Below are positions 25,096 through 37,139 of a DNA stretch of 64,000 bases, in pieces. The notes under the pieces were generated by a model. The model was not told the origin of the DNA. It saw only the letters and a program-made list of their open reading frames with translations, and made no database searches. Location of the stretch: contig NC_089232.1 in assembly GCF_963924675.1 (NCBI RefSeq), positions 47,346,522-47,410,521 of the forward strand, given 5' to 3'. The DNA is from Phocoena phocoena (Eukaryota; Chordata; Mammalia; Artiodactyla; Phocoenidae). The stretch's first letter is position 1. Each line of letters starts with the position of its first letter. A program made the translations under genes and the position numbers.

Positions 25096-25141
25096 GCTCC
25101 AAGCATTTTTCTTCTCAGGCTCCAAGCATTTTTCTTCTCTT
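25096..25141. repeat. 23-bp tandem duplication
   Basis: The unit gctccaagcatttttcttct plus three bases occurs twice head to tail (25096-25118, 25119-25141), 21 of 23 positions matching. Confidence 0.92.
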
Positions 25142-25866
25142 TCTGAATGGATAGAATAGATTCCTTTACCTGAGTAAGGCATGAATATGACTTCCTGGTC
25201 ACTATAAAACAATTAGGAGATTTCACCATTATTATCAATGTACTTTTAAGACTGAGGTCCTATGGCACACTACTACACATTTGCATGTGGTTTGTATAAT
25301 CCCTTTGTTCTGCATTACTTCCATACATACCTTTGTAGGTAGCTTCTGCTTCCATTTCATCATAAAACCTTGAAAATCATGTGCTAGTATTTCAGCTGTG
25401 AATTCATATTCTGTATCTTTGTATCTTTTCAAGTTTCCATGGCATATAAATCTCCACTTGCATTGACTGTTAGATATATTTTTGTTGTAATAAGTGTCTA
25501 CTTTTTATTGCTTAATGCAGCTTATATGATGGATTCTAAGACCCAGGTGGGCTTATTCTGCACATCTCCAGTTTGAAAAACAAAATATTCTGTTTGAATT
25601 TTTTATTATTATTTAAAGTATAAATTAATATTTCTGAAGTGCTTTCTGTGTATATTTTATGGTTATATGATAATGCTTCTTTGTTTTTATATATCAGTCT
25701 ATGAAAAAGAGAGAAAAGTGGAAAGTAAGGGAATAAACACCAGGGTAAATAGATCAGGGATCTAGATCTAAATAGATTACAGCAATCAAAAAATCCCTGT
25801 AATATCTCTGGAGGCATAAATCAATAAGATGGCTTGCTGAATCTTACTTTTATCTTTTAAGAAAAT
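25142..25866. other. Unassigned AT-rich DNA
   Basis: Frames of 65-93 codons on the minus strand have no recognised feature. Confidence 0.45.
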
Positions 25867-25912
25867 TAAAGTCTCTCTCTCTCTCTCTCTTTCCACATAC
25901 ACACACACAACT
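25867..25912. repeat. (CT)n-(CA)n microsatellite
   Basis: A ctctct run of about 24 bp (25872-25890) is followed by a short acacacac tract (25899-25910). Confidence 0.92.
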
Positions 25913-26400
25913 CTGAATTTAAATCTTTCCATAATAATTTAAATCAATATAGACTTAATGAAATGTTGGTGTGATATTTGGCTGCTAGTTTTATGTGTGC
26001 TCATGACTTCTGAGTTGCTGTTTTTGAGACATAAAAGACATCAAATAATAGAAGAAAGACAGATTTTTGAAACGTCAGGACAGGGCATTAGCTATGAAGC
26101 ACTAGAAGTCTGATAAAAATATGCCTTGAGGCCCTAACCCAATTAAACACATTTAAGGAAATGGAATATTTCAGATTAGTTTCACAGAGATGCTGACAGA
26201 TCCCTTCAAGTAGTTAATCAAATTCAGCTGAATCACATCACCTTAGACAAATGCCACATCTCCTTTTCCTGACATGATAGACTAAAGAGACTACATTGAT
26301 GCAGTAAGATCTTCTTGAATAAACTCTTTTATTATCTTCACTTTATAATTCCTGACCTTGTCAACAGGCAGAGTAATTTTGTTAGGATGAAGAATGAACC
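25913..26400. other. Unassigned DNA
   Basis: Nothing recognised on either strand. Confidence 0.45.
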
Positions 26401-26724
26401 ATGCTTTATAACAGATGTCTTCATCCCCAGGTGTGCTTATTCCTGAGGGATACAAAGACTTTCCAGAAAGTACATGGCACAGATCATTTTAACAGAATTG
26501 TAATACATCTTCATCTTCCTGATGTACTTATGTCTAAAATTGATCAGATTGAGAGTTCTGCAGTTCTGAAGTCCAGATCTACTGAAGTTTCTGAAGCTTC
26601 TTTCCCATTCACACACTTTTCACAATTGCCTTTGATCCAGGTTACTAAGAAAAGGCAAATTGATCAGCTTTCCAGAATCCTATCTAGTCCCATCCATATT
26701 CTTGAGCTCCAACCAAAAGGATAA
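26401..26724 (+). other. Unexplained 107-codon open frame
   Basis: An ATG-to-stop frame of 107 codons lies outside any repeat I recognise. The predicted protein is soluble-looking, with basic and aliphatic residues mixed, no signal peptide or membrane segment, and no motif I know. A cccag/gtgtg junction at about 26430 could be read as a 3' splice-like site, but there is no long pyrimidine tract before it. An open frame of this size in 64 kb of AT-rich DNA can arise by chance. A decayed processed pseudogene or transposon piece is also possible. I do not call it a gene. Confidence 0.2.
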
Positions 26725-28202
26725 TCCAAAAATGCATAGCTCCTGAGGGGGGTATATTGGTAGTGAAACAACATGACCTTACCAAAAAAAAAAAGAAAAA
26801 GAAAAACACAAAACTGGATAATTAGTATCAAGCTTACTACAGAGCTCCGTGTGCTATATCTGTCTGCCTGACCCTGTCCATCATCTATCTATCTATTTAT
26901 CTTGGAATTTTAATTCAAAAGTGAGATGCCATGGGGCTTGTATCAACACAGTTATTTTGAAATGATAGCAACTGTAATAAATAAAATGCAATGAAGTCAG
27001 ACTTCTTTCTGATGGAAAGTAAACTCATTTGGCTGGTCATTTGACCAGGGGATCTGTTTGGCCAAATGGATTTTTTTTTTAATAAATTGAATGAACTAAA
27101 TATATAACCATATAGTCATAATAATAACAATAACAACAACAATAATATTTAAAGCATGTATGCAAAATGTCAGAAATTACTGCCTTTACAGTTAAACTTA
27201 ATGCAAGAAATTAGAAATCACCTTGAATGGGCAGGAGATACACTTCACCATTTGCAATTCTTTTAAGGGGCCTAGGAGCAGACATTTGTGTGGAACACTA
27301 CTTTTTCTCATTTGGTCCTTGAATGGACTTGCTTTCTGACATTTTTTTTTTAAATTACTTAATTTATTTTAGACAATTTCATCATTACTCAAGGACAGAA
27401 ATTTCTGATTCCAGTCCTCTTCTTTCCACCACACCAAACTTCCCCTCTTTAATCACTGGAAGTTTGTTATCCACTTTAAAATTTTTATGCTAAAATTCAA
27501 TAAATGGACATGCAGAAACAGTGGAGAGCTGTACGTAATAAATGTGTTTGGAATTTGTATTTTGTAAATATAAGTGAAGAATACTTAGCACTATGGAAGC
27601 CATTTATTACTAATAAGTGTAAGCAGTCATCGTTACATGCCTGATTGACTAGCTTTGTTGCATCAAGCTTCTGATATTTTAAGCTGCTGTATTTCAAAGG
27701 GGGCACAATGTAACAAGTTGTGTCTTATAGAATCTTAATGCATGTGTATTTAGGGAAAAATCTTAGTGGAAGTAGAAGTTGTCTACAGATTTATGTCTAA
27801 TTGTGTGTGTTCTGTTTTGTTTGTTTACATTTGTTGGGTTCTTACTGAGATTGTTTTTGGGGAGGGCATATCAGTAATGTTCTATGACATTTTTATTTCA
27901 AAACTTATTGATTACATTAACCAAGAGTTCTAAGTTCCTGCAGCCCATGTCAGCTCACTGCTTTGTTGACTTATTTACCTTCAGCTTAAAGCTGCAGCTT
28001 TACCCCCAGTTTCAGTAGAATAATTTTTAATAAAAGAAGTTAACTGTCTTCTTTAATTAGGATATATCATAAACCAGTCTACATTTCCTTGTTATTGTCT
28101 ATCACAATTAAGATTATATTTGACTTTCTAAAAAATCTCTGAAAATACTTACATTGAATTCACATACACTGTTAAGTTTAAGCTGTATTTATACAAATAT
28201 CA
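26725..28202. other. Unassigned DNA with short simple repeats
   Basis: Contains an A-rich run at 26782-26808, a ctatctat run at about 26885-26900, and an ataataacaataacaac tract at 27119-27148. No gene or RNA gene. Confidence 0.5.
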
Positions 28203-28460
28203 GTTTAGCCTGCTGTTTAAGAGCATAGGTTTTAAAGTCAGGCTTTGGCACTTGAATCCTGGTTCAACTATTGATTAGCTTTCTGACATTAGGCAAGTCA
28301 AATCCTTCTCCAAGCCACAGTTTCTTCATTTATAAATGTGGAGAAAACAATTGTAGCTAGCCCATTTATTTGTTTGGAGGATTAGATGAGTAGTCTATAC
28401 TAATTTTAGTATATTTACTGCATATGAATAAGCATTCTAGAAATGTTCTTTGTCATTGTT
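28203..28460 (+). mobile_element. MIR SINE, sense
   Basis: Clear MIR order: gtttaagagcataggtttta, then aatcctggttcaactattga, then cattaggcaagtcaaatcc, an agtttcttcatttataaatg block and a degraded 3' end. This is one of the best-preserved MIRs in the window. Confidence 0.85.
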
Positions 28461-28799
28461 TTTGATGTGTTCTTCTTCAGTCTAGCAGAGACCAAATGTG
28501 TTCCATTTCGTATCAGTACATGACCTAACATTTTCTTCTCTCCTCTAAATATTCAGTCCACATATATTTCCTCTTTTGCTGAATTTCGATTATATTCTTT
28601 ACCCTATTAATATATAGTGTACTGCTCTGCATTTTCGTAAGCATTAGCTATGTCATTCTAAATGAACTATAAGTACCTCGAGGACAGGGTCCAGAAGGCC
28701 AAATACCTACTAGACAATTAGCACAAATTTATTAAGTTACTGATTAAACATAAGACTGGATGTGAAAGCTGATTTCTTAAATGGCAAAAACATAATTTC
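28461..28799. other. Unassigned DNA
   Basis: A tacctcgaggacagggtccag stretch near 28675 resembles the L2 3' end, but it is too short to call. Confidence 0.4.
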
Positions 28800-30410
28800 T
28801 TTAAATATAATTTTATCACAACTATAAAAAAAGATAATATTTAAGGATAAACATAACAAAAAAGAGATACCAGCAAAACAGTTCTGGGATTTTTAAATCA
28901 TATAACTAAATAGTAACAGACTGAGCAGTGAGAGAAAATGAAAAATGATACTAGCAGTGGGGGAAGCACATAAGCAGACCTGTATGTATCATGGAGCCCC
29001 TAAAGGCTCAGACATCAGAAGCATGAAATACAGTGAAGAAAGGACATTAGTTTGAGAACATTAGCTTTGAAAATGCTACTAAAACCAACTTATGGGAAAA
29101 GTCATAATGAGGCAGCCAGCTCACACAAAGAAGGCCCACTAATTAACAAAATAACCAACACCAGTGATACATGCATATTTTTTCCTATTTTCTATAATCT
29201 ATCATTTGACCATGTTTCCTAACCTGAGAGACAGAAAATACAACATAGAACTAAAATTCTTAGAAGAAACAGACAATTCAGAAAACAGAATGCAATAAAA
29301 TAAACACAATGTATAAATACCATTAAAAATATATGCATACATAACTAAGCATATTTATATAAGAAAAACAAGAAAGGTCTTTGAAATTAAAAGTAAGCTA
29401 GCATAAAACAAAATATAAAAGGAAAATGTTGAAAGATAAAGATGAGAAAAGCTTCTAATTAAAATGCATGCACACAGACCACTTGAAAAGTAAGAGCAAT
29501 CCTAGGAAACCTGAAATATAGGCCCAGGAACTCCACCATCTGAATAGTAATAATAAAGAAAAAACTGAGGAAACAGAGGGGTTACTCAGCAAAGAATTAA
29601 TTTTAGAATGTTCAAAATAGAAAGATTTATACAGGTATAAAGTGGTATATAATTTATAGATTGTGATTAGTTAAAGATGGATATTGTGAACTCTAGAACA
29701 ACCACTATGAAAATAAGTTAATTCAAGAAAGAGCTGGAGTCAATAGCCGAAAGAAGAGATATAAGGAAATTTTAAAAAATACTCGATAAATCCAAAAGAG
29801 GGTAGTAGAGATCAATTGGGACAAATAGTGTACTACAATAGCAAACTATTATATTTAAACACAACTACGTCAACAATTACGTTAAAAATAAGTTTCTTAA
29901 TACTCAAAGTAAAAGGCAGAGATTGCCAAACTTAGATAAACCCAACAAGTGTTATCTACAAGAAAAATCACTTTAAGTACAAAAACTGAGAGAAGTTAAA
30001 GGCTGGGATGGATAAACTTATACTAGGCAAACAATAATCGTAAGAAAACTAAGATCGCTATATTTATGTCAGATGAAATGAATTTCAAGACAATGATTAG
30101 TGTTAAAGATAAAAGAGACATTTTGTAATTATAAAGTGGTAAAAAGGAAAAAAAAACATTTGAGTTTGTAGATAGAAATAACCCATAAATATTCATCACA
30201 GTGGAGAACACTCAAATTATGTACATACATCACCATCAAATAGAAGAAGGCTGGACACACAGAGAAGATTCTTAAAGCTTACAGAGAAAAAAATCATACC
30301 ACATGCAAATGTTGAGAAATTTGAACAATATCAAATTTCTTAGCAATAAATAATACTGGAAACTGGACAAAATGGAATAATACCTTCATATTTTTCAACT
30401 AGAAATCTGT
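28800..30410 (+). mobile_element. Old L1M/HAL1-like element, ORF1 end to endonuclease region
   Basis: The strongest part is 29640-30130, with aagatggatattgtgaactct, then ggcagagattgccaaactta, then gttatctacaagaaaaatca, in the order of the L1M inter-ORF region into the ORF2 endonuclease. 28800-29640 is A-rich and probably the same element. Frames are closed. The left and right ends are not defined. Confidence 0.6.
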
Positions 30411-33229
30411 TCCCATTACAGTTATCTTTCAGATATAAAGTTAGAAGAAAAAAACATTGAGACCTTCTCCAAAAAATTGTCCCATGAATTGTTTTTGAAA
30501 ATTCTTGGAAGATATGCTATACTAGAAAAAGGATAAGGAGGGGGAGGAAGAAGACAAATGTGTTCCAGCATCACAAAATGATAAAGAATAATCCCTAGGA
30601 GAAGTGTGTTAGAAGATTTCAGGAATATAGCTGTAGCTAAAACCCTAGAGAGCATAAGGTCCAGATTAGGTCAGAACCAAGGCATGAGATGACTACCTCT
30701 AAGAAAACAATGAAACTGATATATTACCTGATAGGTCTAAATATATGGAAAGGAGATTTATACTTTCTAGGAGGTATATAGAAAGCTAAGAAAATGGGGA
30801 TAAAAGGTAATCATCAACTCCAGAAAAGACAAAATAAAGTATACAAGAAGTGAAATGTAATCAAAATACTCTACATCGTTCAAAGGTAGGTAAACGTTAC
30901 ATGTCAAAATATTACAAATAATGATTAATGATAAAACCAGAATTATTCTGCTTTTCACTTCTCACAACGACATGCTGTTCATTGCAAACTAAAGTTTCTG
31001 TCTACCTGTTTCAGACTACCTCCAGCAGAGGAAGTAACAAAACTATTGAACTTTTGCAGTAATATGGAATTCTGATAATGATTTTGTCAGCCTTTTCCAT
31101 GAGGTTATTTTTTGGAGTATGTGTTGTATTTTTGCTTGGAAAAGAAAGTAAAAGAGGAATGCAAGGAAAGATATGTGGGAAATATGAAAGGACACATAAA
31201 GAAGAAATAAAGTGATGGGTGAAACTGTGAGACTTACAGAGTTGGTGTAAAAGAAAATTTGCCAGTAGCAAATTTTTACTTCTTATGAGCTATGAGTTCT
31301 AATTATGTATCAGTTGCTCATATTATCACTGGATCTGATGAAGGAATTAGGGAAAGACTGTGTAAAATGAAAAACTTAATAGTAAATATAGAATTGATTA
31401 ATGAGAATTCTTTAATTCTTTATTAAAGCTTTGGTACTAGAAGAACATAAACTATCATTGTTACACCCAGTGCTTTACATCTACACTCGAAAGCATAGTT
31501 ATATATGTGACAAGTGTCTTCTAATAAAGCAGATTATCCATTCATCTTTTTATATAACCATTTTTGCATAAGTTGGGAGGAAAATGCGGATAGAATCCTA
31601 TGCAAAAGGTATCTTGTATTCACTTTTCATCTAGGCGTAGAGAAGGTAAAGATTCAGAGCAAGCACAGAAGCAGGAACCTTGTATCCTTAAGCCAAAGAA
31701 TCTCTTGTAAAGTCATATCACTCAGGGAGAATAGAATCCAGTTTTCTTTTAGCTCAAACTAAGTAGAAGAAAGAAAACAGGGTCATTTTGCTGGCTCAGA
31801 GCTAGCTTTGATGGCCTAAACTTTACTCTTTCCAGGTCCTCAGAGATATACAGTAAGTAATAAGAATAAAACTGACCAAGGACCAAACAAACCACTAGCA
31901 GATTCATCTTCAGCCAAAAGATACTGGAACCTCTTAAAGCTTCTTATTTGACTCATTGATAAGTTTGTTGTCATCTCTCTGGGAACTTGGAAAAAAATGA
32001 AAAAGAAATGTTAACAGACTAAATGAGCTTGGAAATACCAGTGAAGCAATGTGTGTGCTATATATCTTCAGTCTGTGTATCTGCTTGTTCAAGAGTAATT
32101 AATACCAAAGTAATACGGTAGGATGAGCTGGAAATCAATTCAAAAGTTATCTCAATCCAATGAATTCTGTGGGACCCTGGCCAAGGAAACTCAAAACCTG
32201 TTCTATATACATAAACCTCTACAACTCAGGGCATATGGGAAACAGACAGAAAAGATGAAAAAACAGATCTAATTCTAAAAATTGTATAAATATTTTACAC
32301 ATATTAACTTGTTCAATTCAACAAAGGTGTTTTTAAAATACATGACTTCAGTTTGAACTTCAGTAAATAATGCTGAAAGAACTGCTAAAAGTTTTAGTTA
32401 GCAAGAAGGAAAATAAGGCCGGCAGGTAGGACTGATACAAAGGCAGTAATGATGAGCAACAAAGATTTTAAAACATATGGAAGTATTTATATAAGTATTA
32501 GGTATTAAATATTAAACAAAATAATATATAATAATATATGTTGGAAATAAAATGCTGACAAGTAATCATAAAAACATGGAATATGTGAGGGCACTTCTAG
32601 GGGAAACTCCAAGGTTCCTTTAGTGCAAGGAAAAAGGACAGATATAATGATTAACATTTAGATTTTGCTGGCAAAATATAAAGTTATTTGTTTAATAACT
32701 TTGTGGCTTAATAATGAGAATATATTTCTAACTTATGCAAAGTCTAATGAGAGTCAGGCAGCTCTCCTCCCTCTTGAATCTATACTTCTGGAACATATGT
32801 CCTACAAGGTAATTGCAGTAGGAAAAGAGAGGTACACTGGCTTTTAATTGCCTCATCTTGGAATGAAACTAATCACTTCTCACTGTCCATCAGCTATTGC
32901 TCTCACATGGCTCTGATCTAATTACAAGGCAAGCTGGGAATGTAGAGGAACACAAAGAATATTATGTGAGTCATAAAGTGCACATAAATAAATATTTACT
33001 AAAGAGTAGGAATAAAATCCTCAGTGTCTAAACTAATAGAGGATAAATTGAAATAAAGAAAACTTAATAAATCCAACATGGTTAAGATAGAAAGTATAAC
33101 AAAGTTAAGGAAAATTATATTAAGTAGAGGGTACCAAATAAGGTTGTATAACTAATTCTAAGCATGTCAGAGAAGCCAATAAATTTAAAATCATTAAATT
33201 CTCTCATCAACAGACAGAGGATCATCAAC
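30411..33229. other. Unassigned AT-rich DNA, about 2.8 kb
   Basis: Frames of 60-86 codons show no recognised domain. Parts may belong to the flanking L1M elements, but I cannot show it. No RNA gene seen. Confidence 0.45.
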
Positions 33230-33900
33230 CTGCTTGTTTCTTGCAAGGGATATACCTAAAATATAATGATGCAAAGGTTGAAATGAGAGTATAAAGACTA
33301 ATCAATTAAAGTTAATGTAACATTATTAATATTAGAAGATTAGAATGTAAAATTAAAACAGTAAAGCAAAGATTGCCATATCTCAATGATAAGACAGTGT
33401 ATCATAAATATATAATAATCGTGACCTTATGCATAAGGAAATAGCATCAAGATTTGTGAAATAAAATTCAAGAGAACGGTAAGCAGAAATGAAAATCCAA
33501 AGTCGTGAGGGAGATACAAAAATGTATTTCTCACAATGATATAGATGAGAAAGAAAATACTACATAAGAATATGGGAAGTATAAAAGACTTAGAAATCAC
33601 TATCAGTACAAAAGTTATTTGAGAATCAAACTATTGGAAGAGGCTGATAAAGAGAAAAAAGAAACTATAGGCTTGTATACTTACATAATTAAAAAGGGGA
33701 AAATACTTCATGCAGGATATTTTTTAAAGTATAAGCTAATATTTTTGCTTAGTAATTTTGAATACTTACATGCTATAGACAATACCATTAAAAAAGTATA
33801 TAAATTTGACACAAAGGGACATGGAAAACTGAAAATAGTCATTAAGAAAAATGAATCCAAAAGCCCCAGATGATATACAATTGACTTTTAGCAAACAATC
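33230..33900 (+). mobile_element. Old L1M ORF2 fragment, endonuclease to RT side
   Basis: The plus strand has gatgcaaaggttgaaatgag near 33268 and a cagtaaagcaaagattgcc block. Near 33858 aaagccccagatgatatac resembles the segment before the reverse-transcriptase region. An 84-codon frame at 33619-33873 lies inside it and is treated as a remnant. Confidence 0.45.
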
Positions 33901-34004
33901 ATGGAAAAAAATAGTCTTTTTTTCTGCATTCAAAAAATAATCCTCGCTCCAATTTTTGCTTATTTGTTTTAGAACTCACTTTTTCCTTTATTTCTCAAAA
34001 TCCA

Positions 34005-34970
34005 TCTCTTCTTCTTCTAATTTTATTGGAGTATAGTTGATTTACAATGTTGTGTTAGTTTCTGGTGTACAGCACAGTGATTAAGTTGTACATATACATA
34101 GATTCATTCTTTTCCCATACAGGTTATTGCAGAATATTCAGTAGAGTTCCCTGCATTATACAATAGGTCCTTGTTGGTTAACTATTTTATATATAGTAAT
34201 GTGTTTATGTTAATCCCAAACTCCTAATTTATCCACCACCCCTTGCCCCTTTAATAACTATAAGTTTGTTTTTAAAATCTGAGTCTGTTTCTGTTTTGTA
34301 AATAAGTTCATTTATATCATCTTTTTAAATTAGATTCTACATATGAGTGATATTTGTCATTCTCTGTCTGATTTACTTCACTTAGTATGAAAATATCTAG
34401 GTCCATCCATGTTGCTGCAAATGGCATTATTTCATTACTTTTATGGCTGAGTAATATCCCATTGTATATATATACCACAACTTCTTTATCCATTCCTCTG
34501 TTGATGGATATTAAGGTTGCTTCCATGTCTTGGATATTGTAAATAGTGCTGCAGTGAACATTGGGGTGCATGTACCTTTTCGAATTATGGTTTTCTCCAG
34601 ATATATGCCCAGGAGCGGGATTTCTGGGTCACATGGTAGTTCTATTTTTGTTTTTTTAAGGAACCTCCATACTGTCCTCCATAATGGTTGTACCAATTTA
34701 CATTCCCACCAACAGTGTAGGAGGGTTCCCTTTTCTCCATACCCTCTCCAGCATTTATTGTTTATAGACTTTTTGATGATGAGCAGTATGAGGTGATACC
34801 TCATTATAGTTTTGATTTGCATTTCTCTGGTAATTAGTGTTGTTGAGCATCTTTTTGTGTGCTTTTTAGACATCTGTGTGTCTTTTTGGAGAAATGTCTA
34901 TTTAGATCATCTACCCATTTTTTGATTGGCTTTTTTGTGTTTTTGAAATAGAGCTGCATGAGCTGTTTGA
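34005..34970 (-). mobile_element. 5'-truncated L1 3' end
   Basis: Reading the minus strand gives the ORF2 C-terminus and the 3' UTR. On the plus strand the matching blocks are ttattggagtatagttgatt near 34024, gtccatccatgttgctgcaa near 34401, and cattcccaccaacagtgtag near 34701. The element stops abruptly at gagctgtttg (34970). A minus frame of 120 codons (34511-34873) carries ORF2 residues such as [18 protein letters not shown] and is a remnant. No convincing TSD or poly-T was found. Confidence 0.85.
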
Positions 34971-34984
34971 AACAAACAGGAGAT

Positions 34985-37075
34985 CCAAATATTGCTTTAA
35001 TGTGTTTGAAGAAGTAGAGAAAATAAGAATTTTATCAAAATATTGCACTATATGTATATTAAAAAAAGAATCAAATGGAAATTCTGGAAATTAAAAAAAA
35101 TACAATACTTGAAGTGGATAAAGCAGAAAATAATTGATACATGTGAAACATGTTGGAGAAACCTAATTTAATTGCATTTCAGTTTGTTTAGAGGCTGGGA
35201 GAAAAGGATAAGAGCAACATCTGTAGGAAAACTGGCTGTCAAATTATTAAAATTGAAAAATTTTCAAATCAGTCACAGGGTACAAAATACATAACCTTTA
35301 AAGAAGCAATAATAAAACTGAAATCTTACTTTTTAACAGAAATTTCAGAAGCCAAAAGCCAATGGTATTTCTTCTTGGAAGTGCTGAAAGAAAGAATTAT
35401 AAACATACAATTTTATAATCAACCAAACCATTTTTCAAAAATAAAGGCGAATGCGAGATTTCCAACACAAACAAATATTGAAGAATTCAGAGGCTACAGT
35501 CTTGTACTAAAATAAAAATAACTGGGGAACGGAAGAAAAATACTCGTAGATAGAACCACGGTTATGCAAGGGAACACATACACACATAGAAAGGGCAAAT
35601 ATGAGGGTAAAACTAAAATTTTATGGATTTTAAAATATATGATATATTAGCATGTATAACAACAAAAGTAGTATGTCCACATGAAGTGGTATAGATAAAG
35701 TGTGGGGAAGTATGGCACTCTCTTAGAAAATGCAACAGTACTGATTTAAGGGCGTCTGTAATAAATTAAGTATGAATGTTATGATCTCTCTGTTAATTAA
35801 AATTATGAGGGAGGATATCGACTAACATCCTCATAAAGGAGAAACAAATAATAATAACTGATTAATCAAAACCAAGGCAAGAAAGGAAAAAATAAAGAAA
35901 ATGGAGAACAAATGGAAAAATTAGAAAATATATAGCAAGTTGATGGATTTTAAGTCCAAATGTATCAGTAATTTTATGAATAGAAATGTAACAAATACCC
36001 ATGTAAAAGACAAAATTTGACGGACGTGATTAAAAAAAAAACATACTGCCAATAAGAGCCACATTTTAAATACAAGGGTAAAGAAAAACTTATATATATA
36101 TGTATGCATATATATATCACAAATATTTATGTAAAAATCTAGTATTCTTTAAAGCAAGTGTTATCAGAAATGAAAGGGATACTTTATAATCAATCAATAT
36201 AGTAGGACAGTATATTAATACAAAATGTTTATATGACTAGTAAAAACTGATAGATCTACAGGTAGAAGTAGACCTCCAGAAATTGTTGGAGGTTTTAAGA
36301 TAACTTCCTCAGTATCTTATAGAACAAGCAGACATAAAAAAATAAATATATTGAGTATTTGAAAAATGCACTTAAGGAAGTTAACCTAGTTGAAATAAGG
36401 GAATGCTAAGCCCAGTACTTGCAGAATTCACATTATTTTCAATGTCGCATGGAACATTAATCAGAATTGATCATATAATGGGTCATAATCAAGATTCAAC
36501 AAATTTCAAGGAGTGAAGCCATATAGAATATGTTTTCTGTCCACATTGGAATTAGCCTTGAAATCACTCAGCAAAGAAAATTGGTAAACCCTCAACTGTT
36601 TGGAAATTATGTCATCCTTTTCTAAATAATCTATGAGTCAACAAAGAAGTAAAATGAAAATTAGAATATATTTGAACTGGATGATAGTTACAATATAACA
36701 TATCAAAACTGAATCATACAATTTTAATGTAGTGCTTAGAAAGTAATTTAGAACTATAAATGCATACAGCAGAAAACAAAAAGAGCTGAAAATCAGTGAC
36801 AAGATTTCAACTTCAAGACCAGAAAAAATATATATATATAAATTAGTCCTCCAAAACAGTAGAAGGAAGGAAATGATAAAGATAAAAAAAGAAATTAAAG
36901 AATGAGAAAACAGATACATTTTTCTGTGAAAAAAAAACATAGCCAAATACTGTTTCTTTGATAAATTTGTTAAACCTGTTGCAGAACAAATTAAGAAAAA
37001 GGAGAGAAAACACAAATTACTGATATCAGCAATGAAAAAGAATACATCACTACAGATCCCTTATATGTTTAAAAG
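34985..37075 (+). mobile_element. Old L1M, ORF1 end through ORF2 endonuclease
   Basis: ORF1-like blocks (35290-35500, for example aaattattaaaattgaaaaa and gccaaaagccaatggtattt) lead into endonuclease-side sequence. Near 36470 there is gatcatataatgggtcataa, then ggaattagccttgaaatcac and catatcaaaactgaatcata. The order is collinear over about 2 kb. All sense frames are closed; a 125-codon antisense frame at 36638-37015 is chance in A-rich DNA. Confidence 0.65.
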
Positions 37076-37093
37076 ACGAGATACATATTTTTA

Positions 37094-37125
37094 TTTAATT
37101 CCCCAGCTTAAGCTGGGGAATTAAA
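37094..37125. repeat. Perfect 32-bp palindrome
   Basis: tttaattccccagctt is followed at once by its exact reverse complement, with no spacer. The centre lies between 37109 and 37110. It sits just past the end of the old L1M and before the 3' end of the next L1. Confidence 0.97.
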
Positions 37126-37139
37126 AGGCATCCTTAATT

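Noticed and set aside
36638..37015. 125-codon hydrophobic minus-strand frame
   Set aside because: Antisense of A-rich old L1M sequence; Phe/Leu/Ile content follows composition.
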